This document shows positions 17,989-28,399 of a stretch of DNA of 64,000 nucleotides, one piece after another. This stretch comes from Shinella granuli (GTDB lineage Bacteria > Pseudomonadota > Alphaproteobacteria > Rhizobiales > Rhizobiaceae), in the NCBI RefSeq assembly GCF_004341885.1, contig NZ_SLVX01000026.1, forward strand, positions 1 to 64,000, given 5' to 3'. Each line of letters starts with the position of its first letter. Position 1 is the stretch's first letter. Below the pieces are notes generated by a model. It saw only the letters and a list, made by a program, of their open reading frames with translations. It ran no database searches and was not told the DNA's origin. Position numbers and translations under genes: made by a program.

Positions 17989-19422
17989 TCAGGAGATCAT
18001 CGGCAGCAATTGGTCGATGCTCTTCTTGGCATCGCCGTAGAACATGCGGGTTTTGTCCTTGTAGAACAGCGGGTTCTCGATGCCAGAATAGCCGGTGCCC
18101 TGGCCGCGCTTGGACACGAACACCTGCTTGGCCTTCCAGACCTCGAGCACCGGCATGCCGGCGATCGGCGAGTTCGGATCCTCCTGGGCGGCCGGGTTGA
18201 CGATGTCGTTGGAGCCGATGACGATGACGACGTCGGTACTCGGGAAGTCCTCGTTGATCTCGTCCATCTCCATGACGATGTCATAGGGCACCCTGGCTTC
18301 GGCAAGCAGCACGTTCATGTGGCCAGGCAGCCGACCGGCGACAGGGTGGATGGCAAAGCGCACAGTCTTGCCGGCGGCGCGCAGCTTGCGGGTCAGTTCC
18401 GAGACCGACTGCTGCGCCTGTGCCACCGCCATGCCGTAACCCGGCACGATGATGACACTGTCGGCATCGTTGAGGGCGGACGCCACGCCATCGGCATCGA
18501 TGGCGATCTGCTCGCCCGAGATCTCCATCGCGGGTCCTGTCGTGCCGCCGAAGCCGCCGAGGATGACCGAGATGAAGGAGCGGTTCATCGCCTTGCACAT
18601 GATGTAGGACAGGATCGCCCCCGAGGAGCCGACCAGCGCGCCGGTGACGATCAGGAGATCGTTGCCGAGCGTGAAGCCGATGGCGGCGGCGGCCCAACCG
18701 GAATAGCTATTCAGCATCGACACGACCACCGGCATGTCGGCGCCGCCGATGCCCATGATCAGGTGATAGCCGATGAAGAAGGCGAGCAGCGTCATGACGA
18801 TCAGCGTCCACGCGCCGGCACCATTTGCATACATCAACAACAGCAACAGCGACAGGATGGCGGCAGCGGCGTTGAGGAAATGGCCGCCAGGCAGTTTCTT
18901 TGCCTTGCCATCGACCTTGCCGGCCAGCTTGCCGAAGGCGACGACCGAGCCGGTGAAGGTGACGGCGCCGATGAACACGCCGAGGAAGACCTCGACCTTC
19001 ATGATGCCCAGTTCGACCGGGGTCTTGTGGGCGAGAATGCCGGCAAAGCCTGAGAGGGCCGAGCGCGCCGTCTCGTCCATGCCGGCAATGTTGGCCGCTT
19101 CGATATGGGCGTTGAAGCCGATGAAGACGGCTGCCAGGCCGACGAAGGAATGCAGCGCTGCGACAAGCTGCGGCATCTCGGTCATCTGCACGCGGGAAGC
19201 GACATAGGCGCCGAGCACCGAGCCGCCGGCGATCATCAACAGGATGATGAACCAGTTGCCGACACCCGGTCCGGAGATTGTGGCGACGACGGCGAGTGCC
19301 ATGCCGACAATGCCGTACCAGACGGCGCGCTTGGCGCTTTCCTGGCCGGACAGGCCGCCGAGCGAGAGGATGAAGAGGACAGCAGCCGAGATATAGGCGG
19401 CCGAAACAATACCGATGGTCAT
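17989..19422 (-). CDS. pntB: PntB, NAD(P) transhydrogenase beta subunit
   Basis: PntB carries the NADP(H) site (domain III) and part of the proton channel of the proton-translocating transhydrogenase, which uses the proton gradient to make NADPH from NADH. The product has 477 residues with eight or nine membrane helices in about 1-270, then the NADP-binding domain with [33 protein letters not shown] and [14 protein letters not shown], all diagnostic. It begins 16 bases after the pntA stop. Together with pntA it would supply NADPH for the reductive enzymes encoded nearby. Confidence 0.96.
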   Translation of the reverse strand: MTIGIVSAAYISAAVLFILSLGGLSGQESAKRAVWYGIVGMALAVVATISGPGVGNWFIILLMIAGGSVLGAYVASRVQMTEMPQLVAALHSFVGLAAVFIGFNAHIEAANIAGMDETARSALSGFAGILAHKTPVELGIMKVEVFLGVFIGAVTFTGSVVAFGKLAGKVDGKAKKLPGGHFLNAAAAILSLLLLLMYANGAGAWTLIVMTLLAFFIGYHLIMGIGGADMPVVVSMLNSYSGWAAAAIGFTLGNDLLIVTGALVGSSGAILSYIMCKAMNRSFISVILGGFGGTTGPAMEISGEQIAIDADGVASALNDADSVIIVPGYGMAVAQAQQSVSELTRKLRAAGKTVRFAIHPVAGRLPGHMNVLLAEARVPYDIVMEMDEINEDFPSTDVVIVIGSNDIVNPAAQEDPNSPIAGMPVLEVWKAKQVFVSKRGQGTGYSGIENPLFYKDKTRMFYGDAKKSIDQLLPMIS

Positions 19423-19438
19423 GATGGTGGCCTCTGGC

Positions 19439-21025
19439 TCAGGACTTCTGGAACATGGCGAGCATGCGGCGCGTCACGAGGAAGCCGCCGACAATGTTGA
19501 TCGTGGCGACCAGCACCGAAAGGGCCGAGAGTGTCACCACCAGCCAGTGGCTTGAGCCGACCTGCAGCAGCGCCCCGAGGATGACGATGCCGGAGACGGC
19601 GTTCGTCACCGCCATCAACGGCGTGTGCAGCGAATGGCTGACATTCCAGATCACCTGGAAGCCGACGAAGCAGGCGAGCACGAAAACCACGAAATGGCTC
19701 ATGAAGCTTGCCGGCGCCACCGCACCCACCACCAGCAGCAGCGCGGTTGCCACGAACAGCAGGATGCCTTGGCTCTTCGTCTGCGCCTTGAAGGCGGCAA
19801 CTTCGGCTGCTCGCTTCTCCTCCGGCGTCAGCTCCTTCACCTTCTCCTTGGGCTTCTGCGCCGCGATCGCCTGGATTTTTGGCGGCGGCGGCGGATAGGT
19901 GATGTCTCCCCGGTGGGTAACGGTCGCCCCCCGGATGACATCGTCGTCCATGTTGTGAACGAGGACACCATCCTTGCCCGGCGTCAGATCGCTCAGCATG
20001 TGGCGGATATTGGTCGCATAGAGCGTTGAAGCCTGCGCGGCCATCCGGCTCGGGAAGTCGGTATAGCCGACGATGGTGACGCCGTTCGGCGAAACGACCT
20101 TCTGGTCAGGCACTGTGAGGTCGCAATTGCCGCCGCGTTCAGCCGCGAGGTCGACCACGACCGAACCGGGCTTCATCAATGCCACCATGTCTTCGAGCCA
20201 GAGTTTCGGCGCCTCACGGCCGGGGATCAGCGCCGTGGTGATGACGATGTCGATCTGGGGTGCGAGTTCGCGGAACTTGGCCAGTTGCTTCTCGCGGAAC
20301 TCAGGCGAGGACGGCGCGGCATAACCGCCGGTCGCGGCGCCATCCTGCTGGCCTGCCCCCTGACCATCGGCGAAATCGAGATAGACGAATTCTGCGCCCA
20401 TGCTCTCGATCTGCTCGGCGACTTCAGGCCGCACATCGAAGGCGTAGGTGATAGCGCCGAGCGAGGTTGCAGTTCCGATCGCGGCCAGACCCGCGACACC
20501 CGCACCGATCACCAGCACCTTGGCCGGCGGCACCTTGCCAGCCGCCGTCACCTGGCCGGTGAAAAAGCGACCGAAATTGCCGCCCGCCTCGATTACCGCG
20601 CGATAGCCGGCAATATTGGCCATCGACGACAGGGCGTCCATCTTCTGGGCGCGCGAGATGCGTGGCACCATGTCCATGGCGATCACGTTCGAGCCGGTCG
20701 CCTTCGCGGCCTCCAGAAGCTCCTTGTTCTGCGCCGGATAAAAGAACGAGATCAGCGTCTTGCCGGGCGACAGCAGCGCCACCTCGGACGGTTCCGGCGG
20801 ACGCACCTTGACGATCACATCCGCCCCGGCCCAAACCGACGCCGCAGACGGCGCAATCTCCACACCAGCAGCCCGATACGCGTCATCCGAAAAGCCGGCA
20901 GCCAACCCGGCGCCAGTTTCGATCACGCAACCAAACCCAAGCTTCTGCAATGCCTGAGCACTCTCCGGCGTCATCGAAACACGCGATTCACCAGGAAATA
21001 CCTCCCGCGGTGTCGATATCTTCAT
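19439..21025 (-). CDS. pntA: PntA, NAD(P) transhydrogenase alpha subunit (single chain)
   Basis: The start is the ATG at 21025, which follows GGAGGAAGG; the open frame extends to 21268 without support. The product has 528 residues: an alanine-dehydrogenase-like NAD(H) domain I ([20 protein letters not shown] at the N-terminus, NAD-binding [17 protein letters not shown] near residue 175-190) and a C-terminal membrane domain of about four helices after residue 430. Many alphaproteobacteria split this subunit into PntAA and PntAB, but here it is one chain as in enterobacteria. Operon with pntB. Confidence 0.95.
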   Translation of the reverse strand: MKISTPREVFPGESRVSMTPESAQALQKLGFGCVIETGAGLAAGFSDDAYRAAGVEIAPSAASVWAGADVIVKVRPPEPSEVALLSPGKTLISFFYPAQNKELLEAAKATGSNVIAMDMVPRISRAQKMDALSSMANIAGYRAVIEAGGNFGRFFTGQVTAAGKVPPAKVLVIGAGVAGLAAIGTATSLGAITYAFDVRPEVAEQIESMGAEFVYLDFADGQGAGQQDGAATGGYAAPSSPEFREKQLAKFRELAPQIDIVITTALIPGREAPKLWLEDMVALMKPGSVVVDLAAERGGNCDLTVPDQKVVSPNGVTIVGYTDFPSRMAAQASTLYATNIRHMLSDLTPGKDGVLVHNMDDDVIRGATVTHRGDITYPPPPPKIQAIAAQKPKEKVKELTPEEKRAAEVAAFKAQTKSQGILLFVATALLLVVGAVAPASFMSHFVVFVLACFVGFQVIWNVSHSLHTPLMAVTNAVSGIVILGALLQVGSSHWLVVTLSALSVLVATINIVGGFLVTRRMLAMFQKS

Positions 21026-21089
21026 GTCAAACCCTTCCTCCACCGGCGTGAACCGGTTCATCCTGTTCTGAAATTTCGAATTGCCGGCG

Positions 21090-22367
21090 TCAGCCGGCCG
21101 GCCTGTTTCTGTACGTGCCCAGCCTGCGGAGCCTGAACCCGCACCAACCGAGGAGCGGCAAAAAGGCAAGGCCGAGCGCGAGACCGCTGTTGCGCGGCTG
21201 AACCACCACGATGTCGCGGGTGAAAGCAGATGCAGAGCTAGTCTGCGTTGAGACCTGACCGGAGACAATATCTCCGTCGGAGGGGACTGTCACGGCAAAG
21301 GCGGTCAAATCCTCCTTCTCGCCCGACTTGACGGAACGGACCCGATAACCGAACCCCGACCCCGCCGCCTGTTCGACCTTGAACCGCGCAAGCGACGCCT
21401 GGGCCTTGGCACCGCCGAAATGCACATCGACCACGTCAATGTCTGCGGGTTTGCGCCGAACCACGATATCGCGGCCTTGCACGACATCCGTCTGCGGCGA
21501 GACGACGGACAGGTAGTCCTGCTCCTGAAAACGATCTGCCGCCGCAAGCGTCAGGTAAAAGGTCGAGCCCGGCCTGACGAATATGCGCTCGCCAGGATGA
21601 TCGCTCTGGATTGGGCGCGTCCAGCGCTCCTCCGGAACGACGTCTGCAACAACCACGCCCCGGCCGTTCATGTCGATAACATCGAGCGTCCGCGCGGTTC
21701 CCTCGATTGGCCGTTCCTCCGTATATAACGCCATGTCGTAGCGGCCAGCGGGGACAGAAAGCCGATAGGCCCGGACAGGCGCCGTCACAAGCCTGAGGCT
21801 TGGCGTCGGCAAGGCTTCGGGAGGCGAGATAACTTCAGCGGGTGCGCCCTTGATCCGGGCAGTGCCGGCCTTGACGAGCCTCTTTTCGAAAGCGGTCTGG
21901 CGGGCCAGTGCCTCGGAATAGCGACGATTGAACGATCGCTCATCATCTTGATAGGTCCTGTAAGCAGCCAAGGCGGAATCGCCCCATAACAATCGCCCGT
22001 GGCCGTTAACGGCGCCCTGCGGATAGAGGATCACATAGGGTGACGGGTGGATGACCGCGATGTCCTTGCCGTCCTTGCTGATCTTCAGGACGCCATCGAT
22101 ATCCTGCCGTTTCGCTTCGAAATCGACATAGACCTGCCGCGAGAGCGGCCAGTAATACTCCTTGGTGCCGACAAAGGAGAGCGCACTGTCTTCACCGGCG
22201 ATCAGGTGGAGCGAAGACGACCGCGAGGGCAGGAACATTTCCTGGAAGGCAAAGCCCTCCCAGACACGTCCGGTTACAACAATTGCATCCCGGCGCTCGG
22301 GCTCGATTGCCACGGCGCTGCCAGCCGTCATCGCGGCAAGGAAAAGGGCCAGAAGAACGGACCTCAT
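21090..22367 (-). CDS. secreted/periplasmic hypothetical protein with C-terminal membrane anchor
   Basis: The 425-residue product has a signal peptide (residues 1-20, cleavage after AVA) and a single hydrophobic segment near the C-terminus (about 393-410) followed by an Arg-rich tail, so most of it should be periplasmic and tethered to the inner membrane. No family is recognised; the middle is beta-rich. The ATG overlaps the stop of the ABC-2 permease gene by four bases, so it is very likely part of that exporter, perhaps a periplasmic partner or substrate-handling subunit. It is the last gene of the long operon. Confidence 0.75.
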   Translation of the reverse strand: MRSVLLALFLAAMTAGSAVAIEPERRDAIVVTGRVWEGFAFQEMFLPSRSSSLHLIAGEDSALSFVGTKEYYWPLSRQVYVDFEAKRQDIDGVLKISKDGKDIAVIHPSPYVILYPQGAVNGHGRLLWGDSALAAYRTYQDDERSFNRRYSEALARQTAFEKRLVKAGTARIKGAPAEVISPPEALPTPSLRLVTAPVRAYRLSVPAGRYDMALYTEERPIEGTARTLDVIDMNGRGVVVADVVPEERWTRPIQSDHPGERIFVRPGSTFYLTLAAADRFQEQDYLSVVSPQTDVVQGRDIVVRRKPADIDVVDVHFGGAKAQASLARFKVEQAAGSGFGYRVRSVKSGEKEDLTAFAVTVPSDGDIVSGQVSTQTSSASAFTRDIVVVQPRNSGLALGLAFLPLLGWCGFRLRRLGTYRNRPAG

Positions 22368-23224
22368 GCGCTGGCTCCCTTCAGGCGCGCCGTGAACCGG
22401 GCAGCGACCAGCAGGATTATCGTCAGCCCGAATGAGGATGCGATCTGCGCAAGAGCCGGTGTCGTGTGTTCGAAGGCGCTTTGAACAAGCAGGCCAACGC
22501 CGGCAACGGGAGAAAGCACATGAACAAGTGGTGCGGTGCTTTCCAGCCCGGCGCGCAGATAGAGCGCAAACAGGCTCATTTCATCGGCGGTCATACCGCG
22601 CAACAGGCCGAGCATGGCCTCATAACCGGTCATCACCGATACCAGCGACAGATAGGCGACGACCGCGCCACGCACGGAACCGGCCCAGGCAGACACCAGA
22701 AGCCCCAACCCCATCACCGGGAGGACGAAAATGACGGATGCTCCAAGCGAGACGAATGCCGGGAGGTGGATCACGCCAGCACCGAGTGGCTGGGCGAGCA
22801 GCAGATAGCTGCAATAGAGCGTTATCAGTCCGACAAGCACGATCACTTCGACCAGATATTTCGACAGGATGATCGCGGACCAGGAAACCGGCCCGACCAG
22901 AAGTACCTCCAGCGTGCCGTGTTCCCGCTCCCAGCTCAGACCTCCGGCGAGGCGCAGCCCCAGGACAAGACCGAGAAAGATGACGACGGCAACGTTCAAT
23001 CCAGCGAGGGGATCGGCAGCCACGATGACGGATTCGGTCTGGAAGGTGTTCTGGAAGCCGGATCCATAGGCATAAGCCATCAATGCGATGATGGTGGCCA
23101 CCAGCCAGAACCAGATCGCGTGGAATTTTACCGCCGTCTCCCGCCTGACCAGGAGCACGGTCTGCCGTATGAAACCCGGGGGTTTAAGGTCCAATCCGAC
23201 AAAGACGGGGCGAACATGTTCCAT
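22364..23224 (-). CDS. ABC-2 type transporter permease
   Basis: The 286-residue product has six predicted membrane helices and, between helices 2 and 3, the segment GGLSWEREHGTLEVLLVGPVSWS, typical of ABC-2 (exporter-type) permeases; related proteins are often labelled NatB- or CcmB-like. It would pair with the ATPase encoded at 24040-25023, although an SDR gene sits between the two. ATP-driven export of an unknown substrate is inferred. Confidence 0.85.
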   Translation of the reverse strand: MEHVRPVFVGLDLKPPGFIRQTVLLVRRETAVKFHAIWFWLVATIIALMAYAYGSGFQNTFQTESVIVAADPLAGLNVAVVIFLGLVLGLRLAGGLSWEREHGTLEVLLVGPVSWSAIILSKYLVEVIVLVGLITLYCSYLLLAQPLGAGVIHLPAFVSLGASVIFVLPVMGLGLLVSAWAGSVRGAVVAYLSLVSVMTGYEAMLGLLRGMTADEMSLFALYLRAGLESTAPLVHVLSPVAGVGLLVQSAFEHTTPALAQIASSFGLTIILLVAARFTARLKGASA

Positions 23225-23235
23225 GGCCGGTTCTC

Positions 23236-24024
23236 TTACATGACAGTACGGATGAGACCGCCATCGATCCGCAGGGCCGATCCATTGACGATACCGGTCC
23301 GTGACGAACCGAGGAAGGTGACGAAATCCGCGACTTCTTCCGGCCTGGACAGGCGCTGAATGAGCGATGTCGGGCGATTTTCCGCGACGAAGCGGCGCTC
23401 CGCCTCCGGCGTCGGCACGCCGGGATAGAGACCGGCGATGAGGTCGGCGACGCCTTCGGTGCTACACGGGCCGGGCAGGACAGAATTGACGGTGACATTG
23501 GTGCCCTTCGTCGTCTCGGCAAGATTGCGGGCAAGCGAGAGCTGCATCGTCTTCGTCGCGCTGTAGGCTGGCATTTCGGGAGCGGGATTGATGCCGGATT
23601 CACTCGCCATGAAAACGACGCGGCCGGCGTCCCGCGCCAGCATCTTCGGCAGGTAATGGCGGGCGAGGCGCACACCGCTCATCACATTGACTTCTATGAG
23701 TTCATACCAGCGGTCGTCACCGGCCTTGTAGATATCGACCGCCTCGTAGATTCCGAGATTGACGACCAGCACGTCCACATCAGGACAATTGGCAATCAAT
23801 TCGTCGCAGCCTTCGCGCGTGCCGGAATTGCCGACGGCGGCTTCCAGTTTGGCCGCCGGCACCTCGGCGCTCAGGCGCGTGATCGCGCGCTCGATCGTCT
23901 CGGCACTGCGCCCGTTGATCACCACGGTCGCGCCTTCGCGGGCCATGGCCCGCGATATGGCAAAGCCGAGGCCGCCGGTCGAGGCGGTGATCAGGCAGCG
24001 GTGGTTTTTATAACCCAGGTCCAT
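23236..24024 (-). CDS. SDR-family oxidoreductase (paralogue A)
   Basis: The 262-residue product is a classical short-chain dehydrogenase: cofactor turn TASTGGLGFAIS near residue 13, NLGIYE in the NNAG position, catalytic Tyr-Lys in YSATKTMQLSLARNLAE, and a C-terminal substrate loop. The Asn-Gly-Arg (INGRSAE) after the second strand suggests NADP(H) use. It closely resembles the SDRs at 31051 and 40374 (shared TKGTNVTVNS/TRGTNVRVNS region), and the open start MDLGYKNH matches theirs. It lies between the exporter ATPase and permease genes in the operon. Substrate: probably a sugar, sugar alcohol or lactone intermediate (inference). Confidence 0.9.
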   Translation of the reverse strand: MDLGYKNHRCLITASTGGLGFAISRAMAREGATVVINGRSAETIERAITRLSAEVPAAKLEAAVGNSGTREGCDELIANCPDVDVLVVNLGIYEAVDIYKAGDDRWYELIEVNVMSGVRLARHYLPKMLARDAGRVVFMASESGINPAPEMPAYSATKTMQLSLARNLAETTKGTNVTVNSVLPGPCSTEGVADLIAGLYPGVPTPEAERRFVAENRPTSLIQRLSRPEEVADFVTFLGSSRTGIVNGSALRIDGGLIRTVM

Positions 24025-24039
24025 CGGACATATCCTTTC

Positions 24040-25023
24040 TTACATCAGGGCGGCGGCCGGTTCATGGCCTGCCACACATTCCGGCCGGGTCAGGCCGAGA
24101 AACACATCCTCCAGCGTCGGCATATCCACGTCGACGGAAAGAACCGTCAGTCCGGCCGCCGACAGCAAGCTGGCGGCTTGGGCGCGCGCGGTGCGCGCAT
24201 CCCCGGGAGAAGCCTTCAGATGAAGCCGTAGATGTTGCGGTCCGACCTGCCGGGCTTCGACGATCTCGGGCACGGCGGAGATCGCCTTCAGCGCGTTATC
24301 CATTGCCTCGAAGACCTCGGCTCGCAGGCCACCATTGGCCCAGCCCGTCGGTGCGATCTCGGATGGGCGGCCCGCGGCGATCACCTCGCCTTCGCGCATG
24401 AAGACGACCCTGTCGCAGACGCGCTCCATCTCCGCAAGCTGATGCGAGGAAAACAGGAGCGTGACGCCATCCGACTTCATCTCGCGGAAAATCGCCCGCA
24501 TATCGGCAACGCCGTTCGGGTCAAGGCCGAGCGTGGGTTCGTCCAGCATCAGGAATTCCGGCCTATGCAGCATGACGCGTGCCAGACAGGCCCGCTGTTG
24601 CATGCCGCGCGAGAACGCGCCGAGCCTGCGTTCGGCGGCGGTACGCAATCCGACGCGATCGAGGACCTCTTTCACCCGCATCGACGCATCCGGCACACCA
24701 TAAAGATCGGCGAAGAAACGGAGATAATCCCGCGCGGACATGTCGGGATAGATTCGCGGTCGCTCCTGAAGATAACCGCTGCGCGCCCGGGCAATAGAGA
24801 GATCGCCACGGTCGCGACGGCCAAAGAACTCGATCGTCCCTGCATCCGGCTCCAGCAAGCCCATGATCATGCCCATGACTGTCGTCTTGCCTGCACCATT
24901 TGGCCCGAGAAAACCGGTGATCTCGCCACGCGCCACCGAAAAGCTTGCATGCCGGACAGCCTGTTTCGTGCCGAAAGCCTTGACGAGACCGTCAACGACA
25001 AGAGCATGGGTTGCCATCGCCAT
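24040..25023 (-). CDS. ABC transporter ATPase, ABC-2 exporter type
   Basis: The 327-residue product has Walker A GPNGAGKTTVMG (about 39-50), Q-loop GYLQERPRIYPDMS, signature FSRGMQQR (a common exporter variant of LSGGQ), Walker B FLMLDEPTLGLDP and the His switch SSHQLAE, in the usual order, followed by a C-terminal regulatory segment found in CcmA/NatA-like ATPases. It should energise the ABC-2 permease encoded downstream. It is cotranscribed with the carbohydrate importer genes, an unusual combination. Confidence 0.9.
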   Translation of the reverse strand: MAMATHALVVDGLVKAFGTKQAVRHASFSVARGEITGFLGPNGAGKTTVMGMIMGLLEPDAGTIEFFGRRDRGDLSIARARSGYLQERPRIYPDMSARDYLRFFADLYGVPDASMRVKEVLDRVGLRTAAERRLGAFSRGMQQRACLARVMLHRPEFLMLDEPTLGLDPNGVADMRAIFREMKSDGVTLLFSSHQLAEMERVCDRVVFMREGEVIAAGRPSEIAPTGWANGGLRAEVFEAMDNALKAISAVPEIVEARQVGPQHLRLHLKASPGDARTARAQAASLLSAAGLTVLSVDVDMPTLEDVFLGLTRPECVAGHEPAAALM

Positions 25024-25030
25024 TTCCCTC

Positions 25031-25273
25031 TCAGTAGACCACCGGCATCATGTAGAGCCGCGCGAGATTGATCACGATCATCGTGACACCGGCTGCGAGC
25101 AGGAACTCCATCGGCCAGGCGAGCAGCTTCACGCGGTCGTTCCAGAGCTTCAGCGCCACGATGACCACAACCGCGGTCAGCGAGGCGGGCCAGTGCGACA
25201 CGTTGCCGGTCATGACCGTGCAGGACCCGAGAAGCAGCGCCAGGATCAGGCAAAGAACGAATTTTCCCTGCAT
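25031..25273 (-). CDS. small membrane protein, possible lipoprotein
   Basis: The 80-residue product has a hydrophobic N-terminus ending LLLGSC, which could be a lipobox, then two more hydrophobic segments (about 28-43 and 53-77). It lies one base after the importer ATPase gene and seven bases before the exporter ATPase gene. Small membrane subunits occur beside glycerol-type CUT1 importers in rhizobia, so a role in one of the two transporters is plausible, but the family is not identified. Confidence 0.65.
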   Translation of the reverse strand: MQGKFVLCLILALLLGSCTVMTGNVSHWPASLTAVVVIVALKLWNDRVKLLAWPMEFLLAAGVTMIVINLARLYMMPVVY

Positions 25274-25274
25274 C

Positions 25275-26420
25275 TCACATCTCCTCGTTTTCAGACCGGC
25301 TGGCAGTAGCCTGCGCGATCGTTCGGCCGGAGCCCGGCTCGAAAAGGTAGATCCAATTCGGATCGAACCCGGCGTAGAGGCGACTGCCCTCCCCCTTGTC
25401 CAGGTGGGCGGTTTCCGTTGTCGAACTGCGCGTCGTGATCGTCACGCCGCCACACTGCAGGACATAGAGGTTCTCCGCACCGGTCGGCTCGAAGGAATAA
25501 AGCTCGGCGGCAACACCGTGGCTGCCATCGGCCTTGTCGCTGACCGAGATATGCTCCGGTCGAACGCCGAGCCGGACACCTTGTCCGACCAGGTTCTCCA
25601 CGCCCTTCTCCTGCACCCAAGTCCCATCGAGCGGGATGACGAAATCCTCCGTCATGGCCGCGACCTTGCCCTCGATGCGGGTGATGCGAACATCGAAGAC
25701 ATTCATCTGCGGTTCGCCGACGAAGGTCGCGACGAACTCGGTTGCCGGGCGTTCGAAGATTTCGCGCGGGGTGGCGAATTGCAGCATCTCACCGTCCTTC
25801 ATGACGATGATGCGGTCCGCCATCGTCATGGCTTCGAGCTGGTCATGCGTCACGAAAATCGTCGTGACGCCGACACTCTTCTGGATGTGGCGAAGCTCTG
25901 CGCGCATCTGGCCGCGCAGTTGCGCGTCGAGATGGGACATCGGCTCATCCATGAGGAAGACATCGGCATCGCGCACCAGCATGCGGGCGATCGCCACGCG
26001 CTGCAGTTGTCCTGCCGAAAGCTGATCCGGCTTGCGCTGCAAGACCTCGGTGATCTGCATGGTACGGGCAACCGCATTCACCTTGCGGGCGATCTCGGCC
26101 CGCTGCAGGCGGCGCACTTCCAACGGATAGGCGATATTGCCGAACACCGTCAGGTGACGATAGAGGCCGTAATCCTGGAAGACCATGCCGACATTGCGGT
26201 GGCGTGGGCGTAGGAATGTGACATTGCGGCCGCCGATCGCGATCCGCCCGCTGCTCGGCATTTCAAGGCCGGCGATCATGCGCAGCGTCGTGGTCTTCCC
26301 GCAGCCGGACGGGCCGAGAAGGAAGACGAACTCGCCATTGTTGACGGTGATATTCACATCGTTGACGGCCTGGAAAGCACCGAACTGCTTCATGAGGCTG
26401 TTGATCTCGATTTCAGCCAT
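25275..26420 (-). CDS. carbohydrate ABC importer ATPase (second of two)
   Basis: The 381-residue product is a MalK/UgpC-like CUT1 ATPase: Walker A GPSGCGKTTTLRM (about 38-45), Q-loop MVFQDYGLYRHLTV with the normal Gln, signature LSAGQLQR (an Ala in place of the second Gly), Walker B DVFLMDEPMSHLDAQLR and His switch THDQLEAM, followed by a TOBE-type regulatory domain (about 240-370). It complements the ATPase at 29875; the two are probably a heterodimer that drives the importer of this operon. Confidence 0.93.
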   Translation of the reverse strand: MAEIEINSLMKQFGAFQAVNDVNITVNNGEFVFLLGPSGCGKTTTLRMIAGLEMPSSGRIAIGGRNVTFLRPRHRNVGMVFQDYGLYRHLTVFGNIAYPLEVRRLQRAEIARKVNAVARTMQITEVLQRKPDQLSAGQLQRVAIARMLVRDADVFLMDEPMSHLDAQLRGQMRAELRHIQKSVGVTTIFVTHDQLEAMTMADRIIVMKDGEMLQFATPREIFERPATEFVATFVGEPQMNVFDVRITRIEGKVAAMTEDFVIPLDGTWVQEKGVENLVGQGVRLGVRPEHISVSDKADGSHGVAAELYSFEPTGAENLYVLQCGGVTITTRSSTTETAHLDKGEGSRLYAGFDPNWIYLFEPGSGRTIAQATASRSENEEM

Positions 26421-26462
26421 GGTGGCACTCCAATGTCTTGCCTGCGCTGGTGGGGAGAGGGA

Positions 26463-27320
26463 TCATTTGCGCACGACCCCTTGGGAAAGACCGCTGATCA
26501 GCTGACGCTGCAGCAACAGGACGAAGAGGATGAGCGGCGCGGTGATGAGGACCACGGCAGCGCCCAGCACGTTCCACTTGATATCGGCGCCGATGGAGTA
26601 GGCCATGATGGCCGGCGGCATGGTCTTCGCCTGGTTGCTGGTCAGGAAAGTGGCAAAGGCGAACTCGTTCCACGACAGGATCATCACGAAGATCGCGGTT
26701 GCCGTGATCGACGGCGCCATGATCGGCAGGGTGACCTTGCGGAAAGCCGCAAACCAGGTGTCGCCATCCACCATGGCGGATTCCTCATAACGGCGGGGAA
26801 TGTCACGGAAATAGCCGGTCAGCATCCAAACAACAAAGGGAAGCTGCATGGCGGTGTAGAGGATGATCAACCCCAGCAGGGTGTCGAGCAGGCCGGCAGT
26901 CTGGAACGTCACGAAGATCGGGATGAGCACGGCGACCGGCGGCATCATGCGGTTGGTGAGCACCCAGAAGGACACGTCGTCTCGTCCCGGAAAATCATAG
27001 CGTGCTAGCGCATAGGCGCAGAACATGCCGATCGTTACGGAGAAGAAGGTGGAAGCGAGCGACACAACGACACTGTTGAAGAAGTTCTTCATGATCCCCT
27101 TTTCGAAGATCAGGTAATCGAAGGCTTCCAGAGACGGTGTGAAGAACCAGATAGGCGTGGCGGACGAGGAAGTCGCGCCATCCATGAAGCCGGTCATCAC
27201 GACCCGAAGATAGGGCAGGAAATTGACGACGCAGACGAGGATGAGGACGACATAGACCCACCAGTTGCGTTGCACCGGCGGTGCACTGGGCGATTCCGGC
27301 ATGGAACTGAGCTTCTTCAT
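26463..27320 (-). CDS. carbohydrate ABC importer permease (MalG-like)
   Basis: The 285-residue product has six membrane helices and the binding-protein-dependent transport EAA-type loop (ESAMVDGDTWFAAFRKVTLPIMAPS, contact helix for the ATPase), typical of CUT1 MalG/UgpE permeases. It starts after the MalF-like permease gene in the same operon. Forms the membrane channel with the permease at 27330. Confidence 0.93.
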   Translation of the reverse strand: MKKLSSMPESPSAPPVQRNWWVYVVLILVCVVNFLPYLRVVMTGFMDGATSSSATPIWFFTPSLEAFDYLIFEKGIMKNFFNSVVVSLASTFFSVTIGMFCAYALARYDFPGRDDVSFWVLTNRMMPPVAVLIPIFVTFQTAGLLDTLLGLIILYTAMQLPFVVWMLTGYFRDIPRRYEESAMVDGDTWFAAFRKVTLPIMAPSITATAIFVMILSWNEFAFATFLTSNQAKTMPPAIMAYSIGADIKWNVLGAAVVLITAPLILFVLLLQRQLISGLSQGVVRK

Positions 27321-27329
27321 GGCAACCTC

Positions 27330-28295
27330 CTATTCGGCCACTTCGGTCTTGGACCGGAAGACGCGGATGAACACGAAGCTCATCACGATGATGATCATCA
27401 TCATGATCAGCGAGAGCGCTGCGGCCTTCGATGCGTCGAAGAACTCGAGGCCCGTCTTGGTGAGAAACACGTTGAGTGTGGTGGTGGCATTGCCCGGCCC
27501 GCCACGGGTCATGATGACGATCAGTTCGTAGGTGCGGAAGGCATCCATGGTGCGGATGATCACGGCGATCAGGATCGCCGGACGCAGCAGCGGCATGGTG
27601 ATGGTCCAGAACACGCGCCAGGATCCCGCCCCGTCTATTTCCGCTGCCTCATAGGGCTGACGCGGGATGGAGGCGAGCCCGGCCGATAGCATCAGGAACA
27701 TGAAGGGCGTCCATTCCCAGACATCCACAAAGACGAGCGTCTGGAAGGCGATAACCGGATCGGAGAGGAACGGGATTTCACCGAGACCCAGAGCCCGTGT
27801 CACGGCACCGACATAGTAGGTCATGAGACCGGCGCCGGGATAGAACATGTAGCGCCAGACCAGCGCGGCAACGAGCGGTGGGAGAATCATCGGAATGAGG
27901 ATGAAGATGCGCATGAAGGCGACGCCCTGCAGCTGCCGCTGGACGAGCAGCGCCAGGCCGAGGCCGAGCCAGAATTCGATGAAAACCGCCTGGACCGTGA
28001 AGAGCAAAGTCTTGCGCAGGGCATGCCAGAATTCCGGATCCTGCACGACGGCCTGGTACTGATAGAGCCCGACGAAGTACTGCGGAATGTAAGGCTTCGA
28101 CAGGATGACGTTATGGCCGGCGATATAGAGCGAGTAGAGGAACGGATAGATACCGATCGCGAACAGAATGATCAGCGTCGGTGCCATTAGCACCCAGGGG
28201 AACATCGTCCGGTTCGAGGGGCCGAAACGGGACAGGAAGCCCCGCTGCCCGAAGGTCAGCGCATGGGCTGCAGTGGTGTGTTCCGAGATCGACAT
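27330..28295 (-). CDS. carbohydrate ABC importer permease (MalF-like)
   Basis: The 321-residue product has about six membrane helices and the EAA loop AAEIDGAGSWRVFWTITMPL near residues 220-240. It is the UgpA/MalF-like partner of the preceding permease in a CUT1 importer. The gene follows the binding-protein gene, separated by an intercistronic hairpin at 28363-28389. Confidence 0.93.
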   Translation of the reverse strand: MSISEHTTAAHALTFGQRGFLSRFGPSNRTMFPWVLMAPTLIILFAIGIYPFLYSLYIAGHNVILSKPYIPQYFVGLYQYQAVVQDPEFWHALRKTLLFTVQAVFIEFWLGLGLALLVQRQLQGVAFMRIFILIPMILPPLVAALVWRYMFYPGAGLMTYYVGAVTRALGLGEIPFLSDPVIAFQTLVFVDVWEWTPFMFLMLSAGLASIPRQPYEAAEIDGAGSWRVFWTITMPLLRPAILIAVIIRTMDAFRTYELIVIMTRGGPGNATTTLNVFLTKTGLEFFDASKAAALSLIMMMIIIVMSFVFIRVFRSKTEVAE

Positions 28296-28362
28296 GTCTC
28301 AGTCCCTTTGCATTGATAGTTAGAAAAAGGCGACGCTTCTGTAATGACCGTCCCGGGTTGTC

Positions 28363-28389
28363 CGTCCGGGCGTCAGACACGCCCGGACG
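28363..28389 (-). terminator. intercistronic hairpin after the binding-protein gene
   Basis: CGTCCGGGCGT and ACGCCCGGACG pair perfectly around five bases, 11 bases past the binding-protein stop on the minus strand. A hairpin at this place in ABC importer operons typically raises the binding-protein mRNA above that of the permeases; partial termination is also possible. Confidence 0.6.
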
Positions 28390-28399
28390 CACGCAATAA

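Noticed and set aside
17983-19053. 356-codon plus-strand open frame opposite pntB
   Set aside because: It is a shadow of pntB, which has full family motifs.
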